DNA of 64,000 bases, taken from NCBI RefSeq assembly GCF_014195655.1, contig NZ_JACICD010000004.1, positions 124,001 through 188,000 on the forward strand. Reading direction: 5' to 3'. This document shows, one piece after another, positions 25,999 through 36,678 of this stretch. The DNA is from Ancylobacter tetraedralis. GTDB taxonomy: Bacteria > Pseudomonadota > Alphaproteobacteria > Rhizobiales > Xanthobacteraceae. The notes beneath the pieces are model-generated. The model worked only from the letters and a program-made list of their open reading frames with translations, was not told the origin of the DNA and made no database searches. The first letter of the stretch is position 1; every line of letters starts with the position of its first letter. A program made the translations under genes and the position numbers.

Positions 25999-27364
25999 GT
26001 CGCAGGCTGAATCCATCGCGCCGGAATCGGCGACGCCACAGGGAACGTCCTTGGATACCTCTTCCGCGGCCCCATTGGGAACGCGCCGCGACGATGCCCC
26101 GGAAGCGCGCTGGTTGTCCATTGTCGGCATCGGCGAAGACGGGCTCGCCGGCCTCGCCCCCGCCGCTCGTGCCGCCATCGAGGCGGCCGACATCGTGTTC
26201 GGCGGCGCGCGCCATCTGGCGCTGGCGGGCGCGGCGGTGAAGGGGCGGGGCGAGCCGTGGCCCTCGCCCTTCGAGCGCGGCATCGCTTTGGTGCTGGCGC
26301 GGCGCGGGCAGCGGGTCTGCGTGCTCGCCTCCGGTGATCCGTTCCTCCACGGCGTCGGCGCCACGCTGGCGCGGCATGTACCGGCGCAGGAGATGCGGGT
26401 GTTTCCCGCGCCGTCCTCGTTCAGTCTCGCGGCCGCCCGGCTCGGCTGGGCGCTGGGGGAGGTGGCGTGCCTCACCGCGCACGGGCGGGACCTCGATCTC
26501 ATCCGCCCGCATCTCCACCCCGGCCGCCGCCTGCTGGTGCTGACCTCCGATGCCGACGGGCCCGCCGCCATCGCGCGCCTGCTGGTGGAGGGCGGCTTCG
26601 GCGGGTCGACGCTGCATGTGGGCGAGGCGCTGGGGGGCCCGCGCGAGCGGCTGCGCAGCACCGTCGCCGGCGACTTCGCGCTCATGGATGTCGATCCGCT
26701 CAACCTCGTCGGCATCGAGGTGGAGGGGTCGCGAGACGCCCGCGTCCTTCCCCGCGCGCCGGGCCTGCCGGATGCGTGGTTCGAGAATGACGGCCAGCTG
26801 ACCAAGCGCGAGATCCGCGCGGTGACACTCTCCGCGCTCGCCCCGCGCCGGGGCGAACTCTTGTGGGACATCGGTGCCGGGGCGGGTTCGGTCGCGATCG
26901 AATGGATGCTGGCGGACCCCTCGCTGGCTGCCATCGCCATCGAGGAGCGGGCGGACCGCGCGGCGCGCATCCATCGCAACGCCCATGCGCTCGGCGTGCC
27001 GGGGCTCCTGCTGGTGGAAGGGCGCGCGCCGGCGGCGCTGGCCGGCCTACCGGCGCCGGACGCCATCTTCATTGGCGGCGGGGCGGGCGATGCCGGCGTG
27101 ATGGAGGCGGCGCTCGCATGCCTGAAGCCCGGCGGGCGGCTGGTGGTCAACGCGGTGACGCTGGAGACCGAGGCCGTGCTGCTGGCGCAGCATGCCGCGC
27201 GCGGGGGCGAGCTCCTTCGCCTGTCCGTCGCCCGCGCCGCGCCGGTGGGCGGGCTCACCGGCTGGCGCGCCGCCATGCCGGTGACGCAATGGATCTGGGA
27301 GAAGCCGGGGAGCTGGGTGAAGCCCCGGGTGCCGGGTGAAGCCGTGAAGGGAACGCCCGCATGA
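25997..27364 (+). CDS. cobL: Precorrin-6Y C5,15-methyltransferase (decarboxylating) CobL
   Basis: A 455-residue fusion of CbiE and CbiT activities. After a Ser/Pro-rich leader of about 35 residues, residues 38-240 are the tetrapyrrole methylase ([39 protein letters not shown]). From about 260, [21 protein letters not shown] and [18 protein letters not shown] mark the CbiT-like decarboxylating methylase. It methylates C5 and C15 and removes the C12 acetate carboxyl. ATG 25997 is chosen by cobK spacing and leader length; a start nearer the core is possible. It overlaps cobE by four bases. Confidence 0.95.
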   Translation: MSQAESIAPESATPQGTSLDTSSAAPLGTRRDDAPEARWLSIVGIGEDGLAGLAPAARAAIEAADIVFGGARHLALAGAAVKGRGEPWPSPFERGIALVLARRGQRVCVLASGDPFLHGVGATLARHVPAQEMRVFPAPSSFSLAAARLGWALGEVACLTAHGRDLDLIRPHLHPGRRLLVLTSDADGPAAIARLLVEGGFGGSTLHVGEALGGPRERLRSTVAGDFALMDVDPLNLVGIEVEGSRDARVLPRAPGLPDAWFENDGQLTKREIRAVTLSALAPRRGELLWDIGAGAGSVAIEWMLADPSLAAIAIEERADRAARIHRNAHALGVPGLLLVEGRAPAALAGLPAPDAIFIGGGAGDAGVMEAALACLKPGGRLVVNAVTLETEAVLLAQHAARGGELLRLSVARAAPVGGLTGWRAAMPVTQWIWEKPGSWVKPRVPGEAVKGTPA

Positions 27365-27759
27365 TCGTCGCCGGGGTCGGCAGCCGTCGTGGCGTGACGG
27401 CGGAGGAAGTCTGCGCCGCCGTGCGCGGGGCGCTGGCGCGGCACGACGTGAAGCTGAGCGAGATTTCGCTGATGGCGACCCCGGCGATGAAGGGCAGCGA
27501 GGCCGGCATCCTGAAGGCGGCGCTCGATCTCGGCCTTTTGCTGGTCATGGTGCCGCAGGCGCAGCTGGAGGCGGCCGGCGCGCGCGCGGCGACCCGCTCC
27601 GAGCGGGTGGTGGCGCTGATGGGCCTGCCCTCGGTGGCGGAGGCCTCGGCGCTGGCGGTGGCCGGGCGGCGCTCCACGCTGATCGGCCCGCGCTTCGTGC
27701 TGGGGCCGGTGACCTGCGCGCTCGCCCGCGAAGCACAGACGGGAGGCGAGGGGGCGTGA
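27361..27759 (+). CDS. cobE: CobE / CbiG C-terminal domain protein
   Basis: A 132-residue protein with the CobE fold: [20 protein letters not shown] at the start, then [21 protein letters not shown] and VAEASALAV, ending [13 protein letters not shown]. CobE is required for or aids the aerobic pathway and is reported to bind late corrinoid intermediates, but no reaction is settled. It is overlapped on both sides (ATGA with cobL, GTGA with cobM), so tight co-translation is likely. Confidence 0.92.
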   Translation: MIVAGVGSRRGVTAEEVCAAVRGALARHDVKLSEISLMATPAMKGSEAGILKAALDLGLLLVMVPQAQLEAAGARAATRSERVVALMGLPSVAEASALAVAGRRSTLIGPRFVLGPVTCALAREAQTGGEGA

Positions 27760-28514
27760 CGGTTCATTTCATCGGCGCGGGGCCCGGCGCGGCGGACCTG
27801 ATGACGCTGCGCGGGCGCGACCTCATCGGCCGTTGTCCCGTCTGCCTCTATGCCGGTTCCATCGTGCCGCCCGAGGTGCTCGCCTGGTGCCCGCCGGGCG
27901 CGCGCATCGTCGATACCGCACCGTTGTCGCTGGATGAGATCGAACGCGAATATGTGGCGGCCGATGCCGCCGGGCAGGACGTGGCGCGGCTGCATTCGGG
28001 CGACCTGTCCATCTATTCCGCGGTGGCCGAGCAGATCCGCCGGCTGGAGCGGGCCGGTATTGCCTATACACTCACCCCCGGCGTGCCGGCCTTCGCCGCC
28101 GCCAGCGCGGTGCTGGGGCGCGAACTGACCGTGCCGGGGCTTGCGCAGAGTGTCATTCTCACCCGCGTCTCGGGCCGCGCCTCCGCCATGCCGGAGGGCG
28201 AGACGCTCAAGGCCTTCGGCGCGACCGGGGCGACGCTCGCCATTCACCTCGCCATCCACGCGCTGGACAAGGTGGTGGCCGATCTCACGCCGCTCTATGG
28301 CGCCGACTGCCCGGTCGCTGTCGTGGTGGAGGCGACGCGTCCGAGCGAGCGGGTGATGCGCGGAACGCTCGGTGACATCCTCGCCTTGGTGGCGGCCGAG
28401 CCGGTGGAGCGCACCGCGCTCATCCTGGTGGGGCGCGCGCTGGCGGCCGCGCAGTTCCGCGAGAGCGCCTTGTACGATGCCGCCTATCAGCGCCGCTTCC
28501 GGGGGCGGGAATGA
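27756..28514 (+). CDS. cobM: Precorrin-4 C11-methyltransferase CobM
   Basis: A 252-residue tetrapyrrole methylase: [57 protein letters not shown] and [21 protein letters not shown], with [16 protein letters not shown] close to the SAM site. It methylates C11 of precorrin-4 to precorrin-5. The GTG start at 27756 overlaps the cobE stop, and its stop overlaps cobB. Confidence 0.97.
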   Translation: MTVHFIGAGPGAADLMTLRGRDLIGRCPVCLYAGSIVPPEVLAWCPPGARIVDTAPLSLDEIEREYVAADAAGQDVARLHSGDLSIYSAVAEQIRRLERAGIAYTLTPGVPAFAAASAVLGRELTVPGLAQSVILTRVSGRASAMPEGETLKAFGATGATLAIHLAIHALDKVVADLTPLYGADCPVAVVVEATRPSERVMRGTLGDILALVAAEPVERTALILVGRALAAAQFRESALYDAAYQRRFRGRE

Positions 28515-29821
28515 GCGCGCGCGGCCTCATCATCGCCGCCCCGCGCTCGGGTTCGGGCAAGACCACGCTGACGCTGGGCGTGACCGCGGCGCTGGCGCGG
28601 CGCGGGCTGGTGGTGCGGGCGGTGAAATCCGGGCCGGACTATATCGACCCCGCCTTCCATGCCGCGGCAACCGGCCGGCCGGGGCTGAACCTCGACAGCT
28701 TCGCCATGCCGCCCACCCTTGTCGACGCGCTGGCGGGGGAGGCGGCTGCGGGTGCCGACCTCGTCGTCATCGAGGCCTCGATGGGCCTGTTCGACGGCAT
28801 TTCCGGCGAGGCGGGGCGCAGCGGCGCGGCGGCCGACCTCGCCGCCCGGCTCGCGCTGCCCGTGGTGCTGGTATTGGACATTTCCGGCCAGTCGCAATCG
28901 GCGGCGGCGGTGGTTCGGGGGTTTGCGACGCACGATCCGGCCGTGCGCATTGCCGGCGTGGTGCTCAACAAGGTGGCGAGCGAGCGCCACCGGCTGCAGG
29001 CAAGCGAGGCGATCGCGGCGCTGGGTATCCAGATATTGGGCAGCCTGCCGCGCGATGCCTCGAGCAGCCTGCCCGAGCGCCATCTCGGCCTCGTGCAGGC
29101 CGGCGAGCATGCGGAACTTAAGGCGCATCTGGAGCGCCTCGCCGCGCTCGCGCAGGCGCATGTCGATCTCGACGCGCTGGTGGCGCTGGCCCGGCCGATC
29201 GCGGCGTCCGGTGCCGCCCCCATCGCGCTGCCGCCGCCGGGCCAGCGCATCGCACTGGCGCAGGACGTGGCGTTTTCCTTTGCCTATGAGCATCTGATCG
29301 CCGGCTGGCGGCGGGCAGGGGCGCAGATCCTGCCTTTTTCGCCGTTGGCCGATGAGGCCCCGGATCCGAGCTGCGATGCGTGCTGGCTGCCGGGCGGCTA
29401 TCCCGAGCTGCATGGCGGGCGGCTGGCGGGCGCGACGCGCTTTCTCGAGGGCGTGCGGCACGTCGCGCAAACCCGCCCGGTGCATGGCGAATGCGGGGGG
29501 TTCATGGTGCTGGGCCAGTCGATCGAGGATGCCGAGGGAGGGCGCCACCCGATGCTCGGCCTGCTCGGCCACGCCACCAGCTTTGCCCGGCGGCGGCTCA
29601 ATCTGGGCTACCGCCGGGCGGTGACGCTGGCGGCCTCGCCGCTCGGTCCTGAGGGCACGCGGCTGCGCGGCCACGAATTCCATTATGCCAGCGTCACATC
29701 GGCGGGCGAGGATGCACCGCTTGTCGCGCTGAGCGACGGGCAGGGCAAGGAGATGGGGCCGGCGGGCGCGCGTCGCGGCTTGGTCTCGGGTACCTTCTTT
29801 CATGCCATCGCCCGCGACTGA
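28511..29821 (+). CDS. cobB: Hydrogenobyrinic acid a,c-diamide synthase CobB
   Basis: A 436-residue glutamine-dependent amidase with P-loop [20 protein letters not shown], then [17 protein letters not shown] and [15 protein letters not shown]. The C-terminal GATase has the nucleophile Cys in [13 protein letters not shown] and the His in [10 protein letters not shown]. It amidates the a and c carboxylates before cobalt insertion. It is the last cob gene of the right arm; a DUF423 gene follows after 35 nt. Confidence 0.96.
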   Translation: MSARGLIIAAPRSGSGKTTLTLGVTAALARRGLVVRAVKSGPDYIDPAFHAAATGRPGLNLDSFAMPPTLVDALAGEAAAGADLVVIEASMGLFDGISGEAGRSGAAADLAARLALPVVLVLDISGQSQSAAAVVRGFATHDPAVRIAGVVLNKVASERHRLQASEAIAALGIQILGSLPRDASSSLPERHLGLVQAGEHAELKAHLERLAALAQAHVDLDALVALARPIAASGAAPIALPPPGQRIALAQDVAFSFAYEHLIAGWRRAGAQILPFSPLADEAPDPSCDACWLPGGYPELHGGRLAGATRFLEGVRHVAQTRPVHGECGGFMVLGQSIEDAEGGRHPMLGLLGHATSFARRRLNLGYRRAVTLAASPLGPEGTRLRGHEFHYASVTSAGEDAPLVALSDGQGKEMGPAGARRGLVSGTFFHAIARD

Positions 29822-29856
29822 CGCGGGCGGGGCGCGTGCGTGAGTTGGAGTGGGTC

Positions 29857-30234
29857 ATGAACGGGTTGCGTCGTCTCCTTATTCTGGTTGCCGGGCTGAT
29901 GGGGGCGACCGGCGTCGCCGCCGCCGCCGCCGGCGCGCATGTGAACGCCGACCCCAACCTGACTACCGCGGCCTATTTCCTCATGCTCGGCGCGGCGGGC
30001 GCGACGGGCGCGGCGGCGCTGGCGGCCGCGCGGGGACCGCGCCTGTCCTTCGCCGATGCCGGCGGGTCGGTGATCGCGCTCGGGGCGGCGCTGTTCGGCG
30101 GCACACTGGCGGCGCGAGCCCTTTGGGGGATCATCATTTTTCCTATGGCTGCCCCGATCGGTGGCACTATGCTGATCGTCGGGTGGCTGGTGCTGGGGCT
30201 CGCCGCCTTCGAGCGGGGCGGCCGTTCGGCCTGA
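29857..30234 (+). CDS. DUF423 family membrane protein
   Basis: A 125-residue protein with four hydrophobic helices. The first carries LILVAGLMGATGVAAAAAGAH, the DUF423 motif (Gly/Ala helix ending in GAH), and later LFGGTLAARALWG and FPMAAPIGGTMLIVGWLVLGL match the family. The function of DUF423 is unknown. ATG 29857 follows GTTGGAG; a GTG at 29836 is in frame. It may be read through from cobB or belong with the glycogen genes 85 nt downstream; nothing links it to either pathway. Confidence 0.85.
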   Translation: MNGLRRLLILVAGLMGATGVAAAAAGAHVNADPNLTTAAYFLMLGAAGATGAAALAAARGPRLSFADAGGSVIALGAALFGGTLAARALWGIIIFPMAAPIGGTMLIVGWLVLGLAAFERGGRSA

Positions 30235-30319
30235 GTTGGCCAAAAGGTTGCATGACGACAGACGGCACCGCTTCTCCGGCATGGACGGAGGCGGAAGGCC
30301 GCAACGGGAGCAGAACTGG

Positions 30320-32824
30320 ATGTCAGTCGAGGTCGAAGACAAGATGCTGGAAAAGCCGGAGACCACCCCCCGCCCCGCCGTTGCCACCCTGGGGGACGAC
30401 GTCGCGAAGTTTCGCGCGGCGGTGATCTCCAAGCTCACCTATGCCGTGGGCAAAAATCCGGCTGCCGCGAGCGACCGCGACTGGTTTCTCGCCACCGCCT
30501 TCGCCACGCGTGACCGGATCGTCGATCGCTGGATCACGTCCACCCGCCAGACCTATTCGGAAGGCCGCAAGCGGGTCTATTACCTCTCGCTGGAATTCCT
30601 CATCGGCCGCCTGCTGTTCGATGCGCTGACCAATATCGAGATGCTGGAAACCGCCCGCTCCGCGCTGGGCGATCTCGGCGTCGATCTCGATCGGCTGCGG
30701 CAGGTGGAGCCGGACGCGGCGCTGGGCAATGGCGGCCTCGGCCGTCTCGCCGCCTGTTTCATGGACAGCATGGCGACGCTCTCCGTCGCCGCCTACGGCT
30801 ACGGCATCCGTTACGAGAACGGCCTGTTCCGGCAGCGGATCAAGAATGGCTGGCAGCAGGAATATCCCGAGGACTGGCTGTCCTTCGGCAATCCGTGGGA
30901 GTTCGAGCGGCCCGAGGTCTATTACGATGTCGGCTTCGGCGGCTCGGTCGAGGCGGTCGCGGTCGGCAGCGACCGCAAGAAGCAGGTCTGGCACCCCAGC
31001 GAGACGGTCGAGGCGGTGGCGTATGATACGCCCATCGTCGGCTGGCGCGGGCGCCATGTGAATACGCTGCGCCTGTGGTCGGCGCGTGCCGCCGATCCAC
31101 TCCGGCTGGATACTTTCAACCAGGGCGACCATGTCGGCGCGCTGGTCGACCAGGTGAAGGCCGAGGCCATTTCCAAGGTGCTCTACCCGAGCGATGCGAC
31201 CCCGGCGGGACAGGAATTGCGGCTGCGGCAGGAATATTTCTTCACCGCCGCCTCGCTGCGCGACCTGATCCGCCGCCATGTCGACAGCTTCGGCGATATC
31301 CGCTCGCTGCCCGACAAGGTCGCCATCCAGCTCAACGACACGCATCCCTCGATCGCGGTCGCCGAGCTGATGCGCACCCTTGTCGACGAGAACGACATCG
31401 AGTGGGACGAGGCGTTCGACATCACGGTGCGCACCATCTCCTACACCAACCACACGCTGCTTCCGGAGGCGCTGGAGACCTGGCCGGTGCCGCTGATGGA
31501 GCGTGTGCTGCCCCGCCATATGCAGATCATCTATCTGCTCAACGCCAAGCATCTGGAGCGGGTTCGCGCCGAATTCCCCGGCGACGACGCGCTGCTCTCC
31601 TCCGTCTCGCTGATCCAGGAGGATCACGGCCGGCGCGTGCGCATGGGCAACCTCGCCTTCCTCGGCTCGCATTCCATCAACGGCGTCGCCGCGCTGCACA
31701 GCGAGCTGATGAAGACCACGGTATTCAAGGACTTCTACCGGCTGTTCCCCGACCGGATGAACAACAAGACCAACGGCATCACCTTCCGCCGCTGGCTTTA
31801 CCAGTCCAATCCCGGCCTCACCAACCTGCTGGTGGACGTGTGCGGCCCGGCCGTGCTGGACGACCCGGCCAATCTCCGGAAACTGGCGGAAAAGGCTGGT
31901 GACAGCGCGCTGCACGACCGGCTGGCGGCAGTGCGGCGGCAGAACAAGGTCGCGCTGGCGCGCCTCATCCGCGACCGGCTGGATATCAAGGTCAATCCCG
32001 GCGCGCTGTTCGACGTGCAGATCAAGCGCATCCACGAATATAAGCGCCAGCTGCTCAACGTGCTGGAGACCATCGCGCTCTACGAATCGATGCGCTCCAA
32101 CCCGGCGAAGAACTGGGCGCCGCGGGTGAAGATCTTCTCGGGCAAGGCGGCGGCCAGCTACCACATGGCCAAGCTGATCATCAAGCTCGCCAACGACGTC
32201 GCCAGGGTGGTCAACGACGACCCCACCGTGCGCGACCTGCTCAAGGTGGTGTTCCTGCCGAACTACAATGTCTCGCTGGCCGAGGTGATCATTCCCGCGG
32301 CGGATCTCTCCGAGCAGATCTCCACCGCCGGCATGGAAGCCTCGGGCACCGGCAACATGAAGATGGCGCTCAACGGCGCGCTCACCATCGGCACGCTGGA
32401 CGGCGCCAATGTGGAGATCAAGGAGCATGTCGGCGACGACAACATCTTCATCTTCGGCCTGACCGCCCAGGAGGTGGAGGAGCGCCGCGCGGCGGGAATC
32501 GACGAATACGGCACTATCCAGCGCTCGCCGCTGCTCGCGGAAGTGCTGGACGCGGTCGAATCGGGCGTGTTCTCGCCCGACGAGCCGGACCGCTTCAAGC
32601 CGCTGGTCGATGCTCTGCGCCACCACGACTATTTCCTGGTGACGACCGACTTCGATGCCTACTGGGAGGCCCAGCGCAAGGTGGACCAGCGCTGGAACAC
32701 GCGCGCGCAGTGGTGGACGTCGAGCGCGATCAACACCGCCAACATGGGCTGGTTCTCGTCCGATCGCACCATCACCGAATACGCCACCGACATCTGGAAC
32801 GTGCCGGTCCGGCCGGTCCGCTGA
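30320..32824 (+). CDS. glgP: Glycogen phosphorylase
   Basis: An 834-residue GT35 enzyme. Landmarks are YYLSLEFLIGRLLFDAL, DAALGNGGLGRLAACFMDSM, QLNDTHPSIAVAELMR and, near the end, MEASGTGNMKMALNGALTIG, where Lys681 is the expected pyridoxal-phosphate lysine. It releases glucose-1-phosphate from glycogen. The frame is open further upstream, but ATG 30320 gives the usual N-terminus. It heads the glg operon; a GC hairpin follows its stop. Confidence 0.97.
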   Translation: MSVEVEDKMLEKPETTPRPAVATLGDDVAKFRAAVISKLTYAVGKNPAAASDRDWFLATAFATRDRIVDRWITSTRQTYSEGRKRVYYLSLEFLIGRLLFDALTNIEMLETARSALGDLGVDLDRLRQVEPDAALGNGGLGRLAACFMDSMATLSVAAYGYGIRYENGLFRQRIKNGWQQEYPEDWLSFGNPWEFERPEVYYDVGFGGSVEAVAVGSDRKKQVWHPSETVEAVAYDTPIVGWRGRHVNTLRLWSARAADPLRLDTFNQGDHVGALVDQVKAEAISKVLYPSDATPAGQELRLRQEYFFTAASLRDLIRRHVDSFGDIRSLPDKVAIQLNDTHPSIAVAELMRTLVDENDIEWDEAFDITVRTISYTNHTLLPEALETWPVPLMERVLPRHMQIIYLLNAKHLERVRAEFPGDDALLSSVSLIQEDHGRRVRMGNLAFLGSHSINGVAALHSELMKTTVFKDFYRLFPDRMNNKTNGITFRRWLYQSNPGLTNLLVDVCGPAVLDDPANLRKLAEKAGDSALHDRLAAVRRQNKVALARLIRDRLDIKVNPGALFDVQIKRIHEYKRQLLNVLETIALYESMRSNPAKNWAPRVKIFSGKAAASYHMAKLIIKLANDVARVVNDDPTVRDLLKVVFLPNYNVSLAEVIIPAADLSEQISTAGMEASGTGNMKMALNGALTIGTLDGANVEIKEHVGDDNIFIFGLTAQEVEERRAAGIDEYGTIQRSPLLAEVLDAVESGVFSPDEPDRFKPLVDALRHHDYFLVTTDFDAYWEAQRKVDQRWNTRAQWWTSSAINTANMGWFSSDRTITEYATDIWNVPVRPVR

Positions 32825-32832
32825 ACTCGACG

Positions 32833-32859
32833 GGCCGCCCGGCAATGCCCCGGGCGGCC
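32833..32859 (+). other. Intercistronic hairpin after glgP
   Basis: A 10-bp GC stem (GGCCGCCCGG / CCGGGCGGCC) with a seven-base loop, followed by TTCCTGCG rather than a clean T-run. It could be a weak terminator or a processing/stability element between glgP and glgB. Confidence 0.6.
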
Positions 32860-32994
32860 TTCCTGCGTTGCCTGACAGTGGTTGAGTGAACGCTGATTGT
32901 GGACTTCTGGTCGACGGTAAAGGAACCTTCACGGCGCGTGGGTTTTGATGGTGGCCACCTTGAAGGTGGCGGCTCGGCGCAGAGGGTTGGTGAC

Positions 32995-35247
32995 ATGTGT
33001 GAGTGGCAGGCGCCCGATCGTGAGGTCGAGCAACTGGTCGAAGGCCGTCATCCCGACCCGTTTGCGCTGCTGGGTCCGCATGAGACGCCCGAGGGGCTGG
33101 TCATCCGCGCCTTCGTGCCGCATGCCGACACGTTGGAGGCGATCGAGGCGGATGGCCGCGTGATCGTCGAGCTGACGCGGCGCGACGACGCGGGCTTCTT
33201 CGAAGGGCTGGTGCCCGGTCGCCCGGCCTGGGCGCGCTACCGGCTGCGCGCCGGCAATCCCGGCGGCGCGTGGATACTGGACGACCCCTATTCCTTCGGC
33301 CCGGTGCTGGGACCGATGGACGATTATCTGCTGGTCGAGGGCACGCACAAGGCGCTGTATGAGCGGCTCGGCGCGCATCCCTGCACGCATGAGGGCGTGG
33401 AGGGCGTGTGTTTCGCGGTGTGGGCGCCGAACGCCTCGCGCGTCTCCGTGGTGGGTGATTTCAACCAGTGGGACGGGCGCCGCCACCAGATGCGCAAGCG
33501 CATCGACAGCGGCCTGTGGGAAATCTTCGCGCCCGCGGTGGGCGAGGGGAGCATCTACAAATACGAGATCGTCGCCGCCGACGGCCGCCTGCTGCCGCTG
33601 AAGGCGGATCCGTTCGGCTTTCGCGGCGAGTTCCGCCCGGCCACCGGCTCCGTGGTGGCGCGGACCGACGCGTTCGAATGGAACGACGCCGCGCATATCG
33701 CCGCGCGAGGCCAGGGCGCGGCGCGCGAGAAGCCGATGTCCATCTACGAGGTGCATCTGGGCTCGTGGCGGCGCGGGGAGGGCAATCGCTTCCTCACCTA
33801 TGACGAACTTGCCGATCAACTCATCGGCTATGTCGCGTGGATGGGCTTCACCCATATCGAGCTGCTGCCCATTTCCGAGCATCCGCTGGACGCCTCCTGG
33901 GGCTACCAGCCGATCGGCCTGTTCGCGCCGACCAGCCGGTTCGGCGATCCCGCCGGCTTCGCCCGCTTCGTCGATCGCGCGCATCAGGCCGGCCTGTCGG
34001 TGATCCTCGACTGGGTGCCGGCGCATTTCCCCACCGACATTCATGGTCTGGCGCATTTCGACGGCGGCCCGCTTTATGAGCATGCCGATCCGCGGCGCGG
34101 CTTCCATCCGGACTGGAATACGGCGATCTACGACTTCGGCCGGCGCGAAGTGGCGAATATGCTGATCGCCAACGCGCTCTATTGGCTCGACCGTTTCCAC
34201 ATCGATGGGCTGAGGGTCGATGCGGTGGCCTCCATGCTCTATCTCGATTATTCGCGCCGCGACGGCGAATGGGCGCCCAATCCCGACGGCTCGAACGACA
34301 ACAAGGACGCCGTCGCCTTCCTGCAGCGCGCCAACGAGACCATCTATGCCGAGCATCCCGGCACGGTGGTGATCGCCGAGGAATCCACCTCCTGGGCCGG
34401 CGTGTCGCAGCCCGTCTATGCCGGCGGCCTCGGCTTCGGCTTCAAGTGGAACATGGGCTGGATGCACGACACGCTCGACTATCTCTCGGTCGATTCCGTG
34501 TACCGGCGCTGGCACCATGACCGCATCACCTTCGGGCTGGTCTATGCCTTCTCGGAGAATTTCGTGCTGCCGATCTCGCATGACGAGGTGGTGCACGGAA
34601 AGGGCACGGTGCTCACCCGCATGCCCGGCGACGACTGGCAGCGCTTCGCCACGGTGCGCGCCTATTACGCGATGATGTGGGCCTATCCCGGCAAGAAGCT
34701 GTTGTTCATGGGCCAGGAATTCGCCCAGCGCGGCGAGTGGAGCGAGGAGCGCTCGCTCGACTGGCATCTCGTCGACATGGGCCCGCACCATCGCGGCACG
34801 CAGCTTCTGGTGCGCGAGATCAACCGGGTCTATCGCGACACCGTCACACTGCATGCCCGCGACTGCGACCCGGAAGGGTTCCGCTGGATCGTGGTGGACG
34901 ACCGGGAGCAGTCGATCTTCGCCTGGCTGCGCATCGGCCGCGATGGCGATGCGCCGGTGGTGATGATCGCCAATTTCACGCCGGTGCCGCGCCCCAACTA
35001 CCGTCTCGGCCTGCCTCTGGCCGGCCGCTGGCGGGAACTGCTCAACACCGACGCCGAAATCTATGGCGGCTCGGGGATGGGCAATCTCGGGTCGGTGACG
35101 GCCATCAGCGAGCCGGCGCATGGCCTGCCGGCGAGTGCGGAGGTGACGCTGCCCCCGCTGGCGACGCTTTACTTCACATGGGATCCGGGCCCTGCAGAGC
35201 CGCCGCTCGCCAAGGCGCGCCGCACGGTCCGCAAACAGACAAACTAG
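32995..35247 (+). CDS. glgB: 1,4-alpha-glucan branching enzyme
   Basis: A 750-residue GH13 enzyme with N-terminal carbohydrate-binding modules ([12 protein letters not shown]; later [21 protein letters not shown]) and the catalytic barrel: nucleophile Asp409 in [12 protein letters not shown], acid Glu462 in VIAEESTSW, Asp530 in [12 protein letters not shown]. These sit four residues past the E. coli positions, which supports ATG 32995 (GAGG upstream) over an in-frame GTG at 32899. It creates the 1,6 branches of glycogen. glgC follows after 13 nt. Confidence 0.97.
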   Translation: MCEWQAPDREVEQLVEGRHPDPFALLGPHETPEGLVIRAFVPHADTLEAIEADGRVIVELTRRDDAGFFEGLVPGRPAWARYRLRAGNPGGAWILDDPYSFGPVLGPMDDYLLVEGTHKALYERLGAHPCTHEGVEGVCFAVWAPNASRVSVVGDFNQWDGRRHQMRKRIDSGLWEIFAPAVGEGSIYKYEIVAADGRLLPLKADPFGFRGEFRPATGSVVARTDAFEWNDAAHIAARGQGAAREKPMSIYEVHLGSWRRGEGNRFLTYDELADQLIGYVAWMGFTHIELLPISEHPLDASWGYQPIGLFAPTSRFGDPAGFARFVDRAHQAGLSVILDWVPAHFPTDIHGLAHFDGGPLYEHADPRRGFHPDWNTAIYDFGRREVANMLIANALYWLDRFHIDGLRVDAVASMLYLDYSRRDGEWAPNPDGSNDNKDAVAFLQRANETIYAEHPGTVVIAEESTSWAGVSQPVYAGGLGFGFKWNMGWMHDTLDYLSVDSVYRRWHHDRITFGLVYAFSENFVLPISHDEVVHGKGTVLTRMPGDDWQRFATVRAYYAMMWAYPGKKLLFMGQEFAQRGEWSEERSLDWHLVDMGPHHRGTQLLVREINRVYRDTVTLHARDCDPEGFRWIVVDDREQSIFAWLRIGRDGDAPVVMIANFTPVPRPNYRLGLPLAGRWRELLNTDAEIYGGSGMGNLGSVTAISEPAHGLPASAEVTLPPLATLYFTWDPGPAEPPLAKARRTVRKQTN

Positions 35248-35260
35248 GGAGAGACGCCAC

Positions 35261-36529
35261 ATGGCACGGCCGACGGTCCAGAACGCCCCACTCGCGCGAA
35301 CGGCTATGGCCTATGTGCTGGCCGGTGGCCGCGGTAGCCGCCTCATGGAGCTGACGGATCGTCGCGCCAAGCCGGCGGTCTATTTCGGCGGCAAGTCGCG
35401 CATCATCGATTTCGCGCTCTCCAACGCCCTCAATTCCGGCATCCGCCGGATCGGGGTGGCGACGCAGTACCAGGCGCACAGCCTCATCCGCCACATGCAG
35501 CGCGGCTGGAACTTCTTCCGGCACGAGCGCAACGAGAGTTTCGACGTGCTGCCGGCCAGCCAGCGCGTCTCGGAAACCATGTGGTATCTCGGCACGGCTG
35601 ACGCGGTGTACCAGAACCTCGACATCGTGGAGGCCTATGACACACGGCACATCATCATCCTGGCCGGGGATCACATCTACAAGCAAGACTACGAGATCAT
35701 GCTGCAGGAGCATGTCGACAAGGGCGCCGATGTCACCGTCGGCTGTCTCGAAGTGCCGCGTCTGGAGGCCAGCGCCTTCGGCGTGATGCATGTCGACGCC
35801 ACCGACCGCATCATCTCCTTCCTCGAAAAGCCGAAGGACCCGCCCGCCATGCCCGGCCAGCCGGACAAGGCGCTCGCCTCGATGGGCATCTATATTTTCG
35901 AGACCAAGTTCCTGATCGATCAACTGCGGCGTGACGCGGCCGACCCGCTCTCGACGCATGATTTCGGCAAGGACATCATTCCCTACCTCGTCAAGCACGG
36001 GAAGGCGCACGCGCATCACTTCGCCCGCTCCTGTGTGCGTTCCGACATGGAAACCGCGCCCTACTGGCGCGATGTCGGCACGGTGGACGCGTATTGGGAG
36101 GCGAATATCGACCTCACCGGCGTGGTGCCGGAGCTTGACCTGTATGATCGCGACTGGCCGATCTGGACCTATGCCGAGATCACCCCGCCGGCGAAATTCG
36201 TGCATGACGACGAGGGCCGGCGCGGACAGGCCATTTCCTCGCTGGTCTCTGGCGGCTGCATCGTCTCCGGCTCTTCGCTGCGCCGCGCCCTGCTGTTCAC
36301 CGGCGTGCGGGTGAATTCCTACGGGGCGATCGAGAACGGCGTCATCCTGCCCTATGTCGAGGTCGGCCGCGGGGCGCGGCTGAAGAACGTGGTGATCGAC
36401 GCGCATGTGCGCATTCCCGAGGGGCTCGTGGTGGGCGAGGATCCCGAGGAGGACGCACGGCGCTTTCGTCGGACTGACAAGGGAATCTGTCTCATTACGC
36501 AATCGATGATCAACCGGCTCGAACTCTAG
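35261..36529 (+). CDS. glgC: Glucose-1-phosphate adenylyltransferase
   Basis: A 422-residue nucleotidyltransferase: [20 protein letters not shown] at the nucleotide site, [40 protein letters not shown], a sugar-phosphate part ([18 protein letters not shown]), and a C-terminal left-handed helix ([19 protein letters not shown]). It makes ADP-glucose, the committed step, and is allosterically controlled in the family. ATG 35261 follows GGGAGAGACGCC. A GCCCCGTCC/GGACGGGGC hairpin lies between it and glgA. Confidence 0.98.
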   Translation: MARPTVQNAPLARTAMAYVLAGGRGSRLMELTDRRAKPAVYFGGKSRIIDFALSNALNSGIRRIGVATQYQAHSLIRHMQRGWNFFRHERNESFDVLPASQRVSETMWYLGTADAVYQNLDIVEAYDTRHIIILAGDHIYKQDYEIMLQEHVDKGADVTVGCLEVPRLEASAFGVMHVDATDRIISFLEKPKDPPAMPGQPDKALASMGIYIFETKFLIDQLRRDAADPLSTHDFGKDIIPYLVKHGKAHAHHFARSCVRSDMETAPYWRDVGTVDAYWEANIDLTGVVPELDLYDRDWPIWTYAEITPPAKFVHDDEGRRGQAISSLVSGGCIVSGSSLRRALLFTGVRVNSYGAIENGVILPYVEVGRGARLKNVVIDAHVRIPEGLVVGEDPEEDARRFRRTDKGICLITQSMINRLEL

Positions 36530-36548
36530 CCCGACGCTGGGTTCAAGG

Positions 36549-36579
36549 GCCCCGTCCGAATGGCGCGTCCGGACGGGGC
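36549..36579 (+). other. Hairpin between glgC and glgA
   Basis: A 9-bp stem GCCCCGTCC / GGACGGGGC with a 13-base loop and no T-run. Its place inside the operon suggests mRNA stabilisation or attenuation rather than a full stop. Confidence 0.55.
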
Positions 36580-36678
36580 AGGTTGCTTCCGGCCGGCGGG
36601 GGCCATGCCGGTCGGCGTGGGCCAAGCGGGCGCGCGGGTGGGCTGGGTCGAGGCAAGGCAACAGGGGCAACGGGGCTG

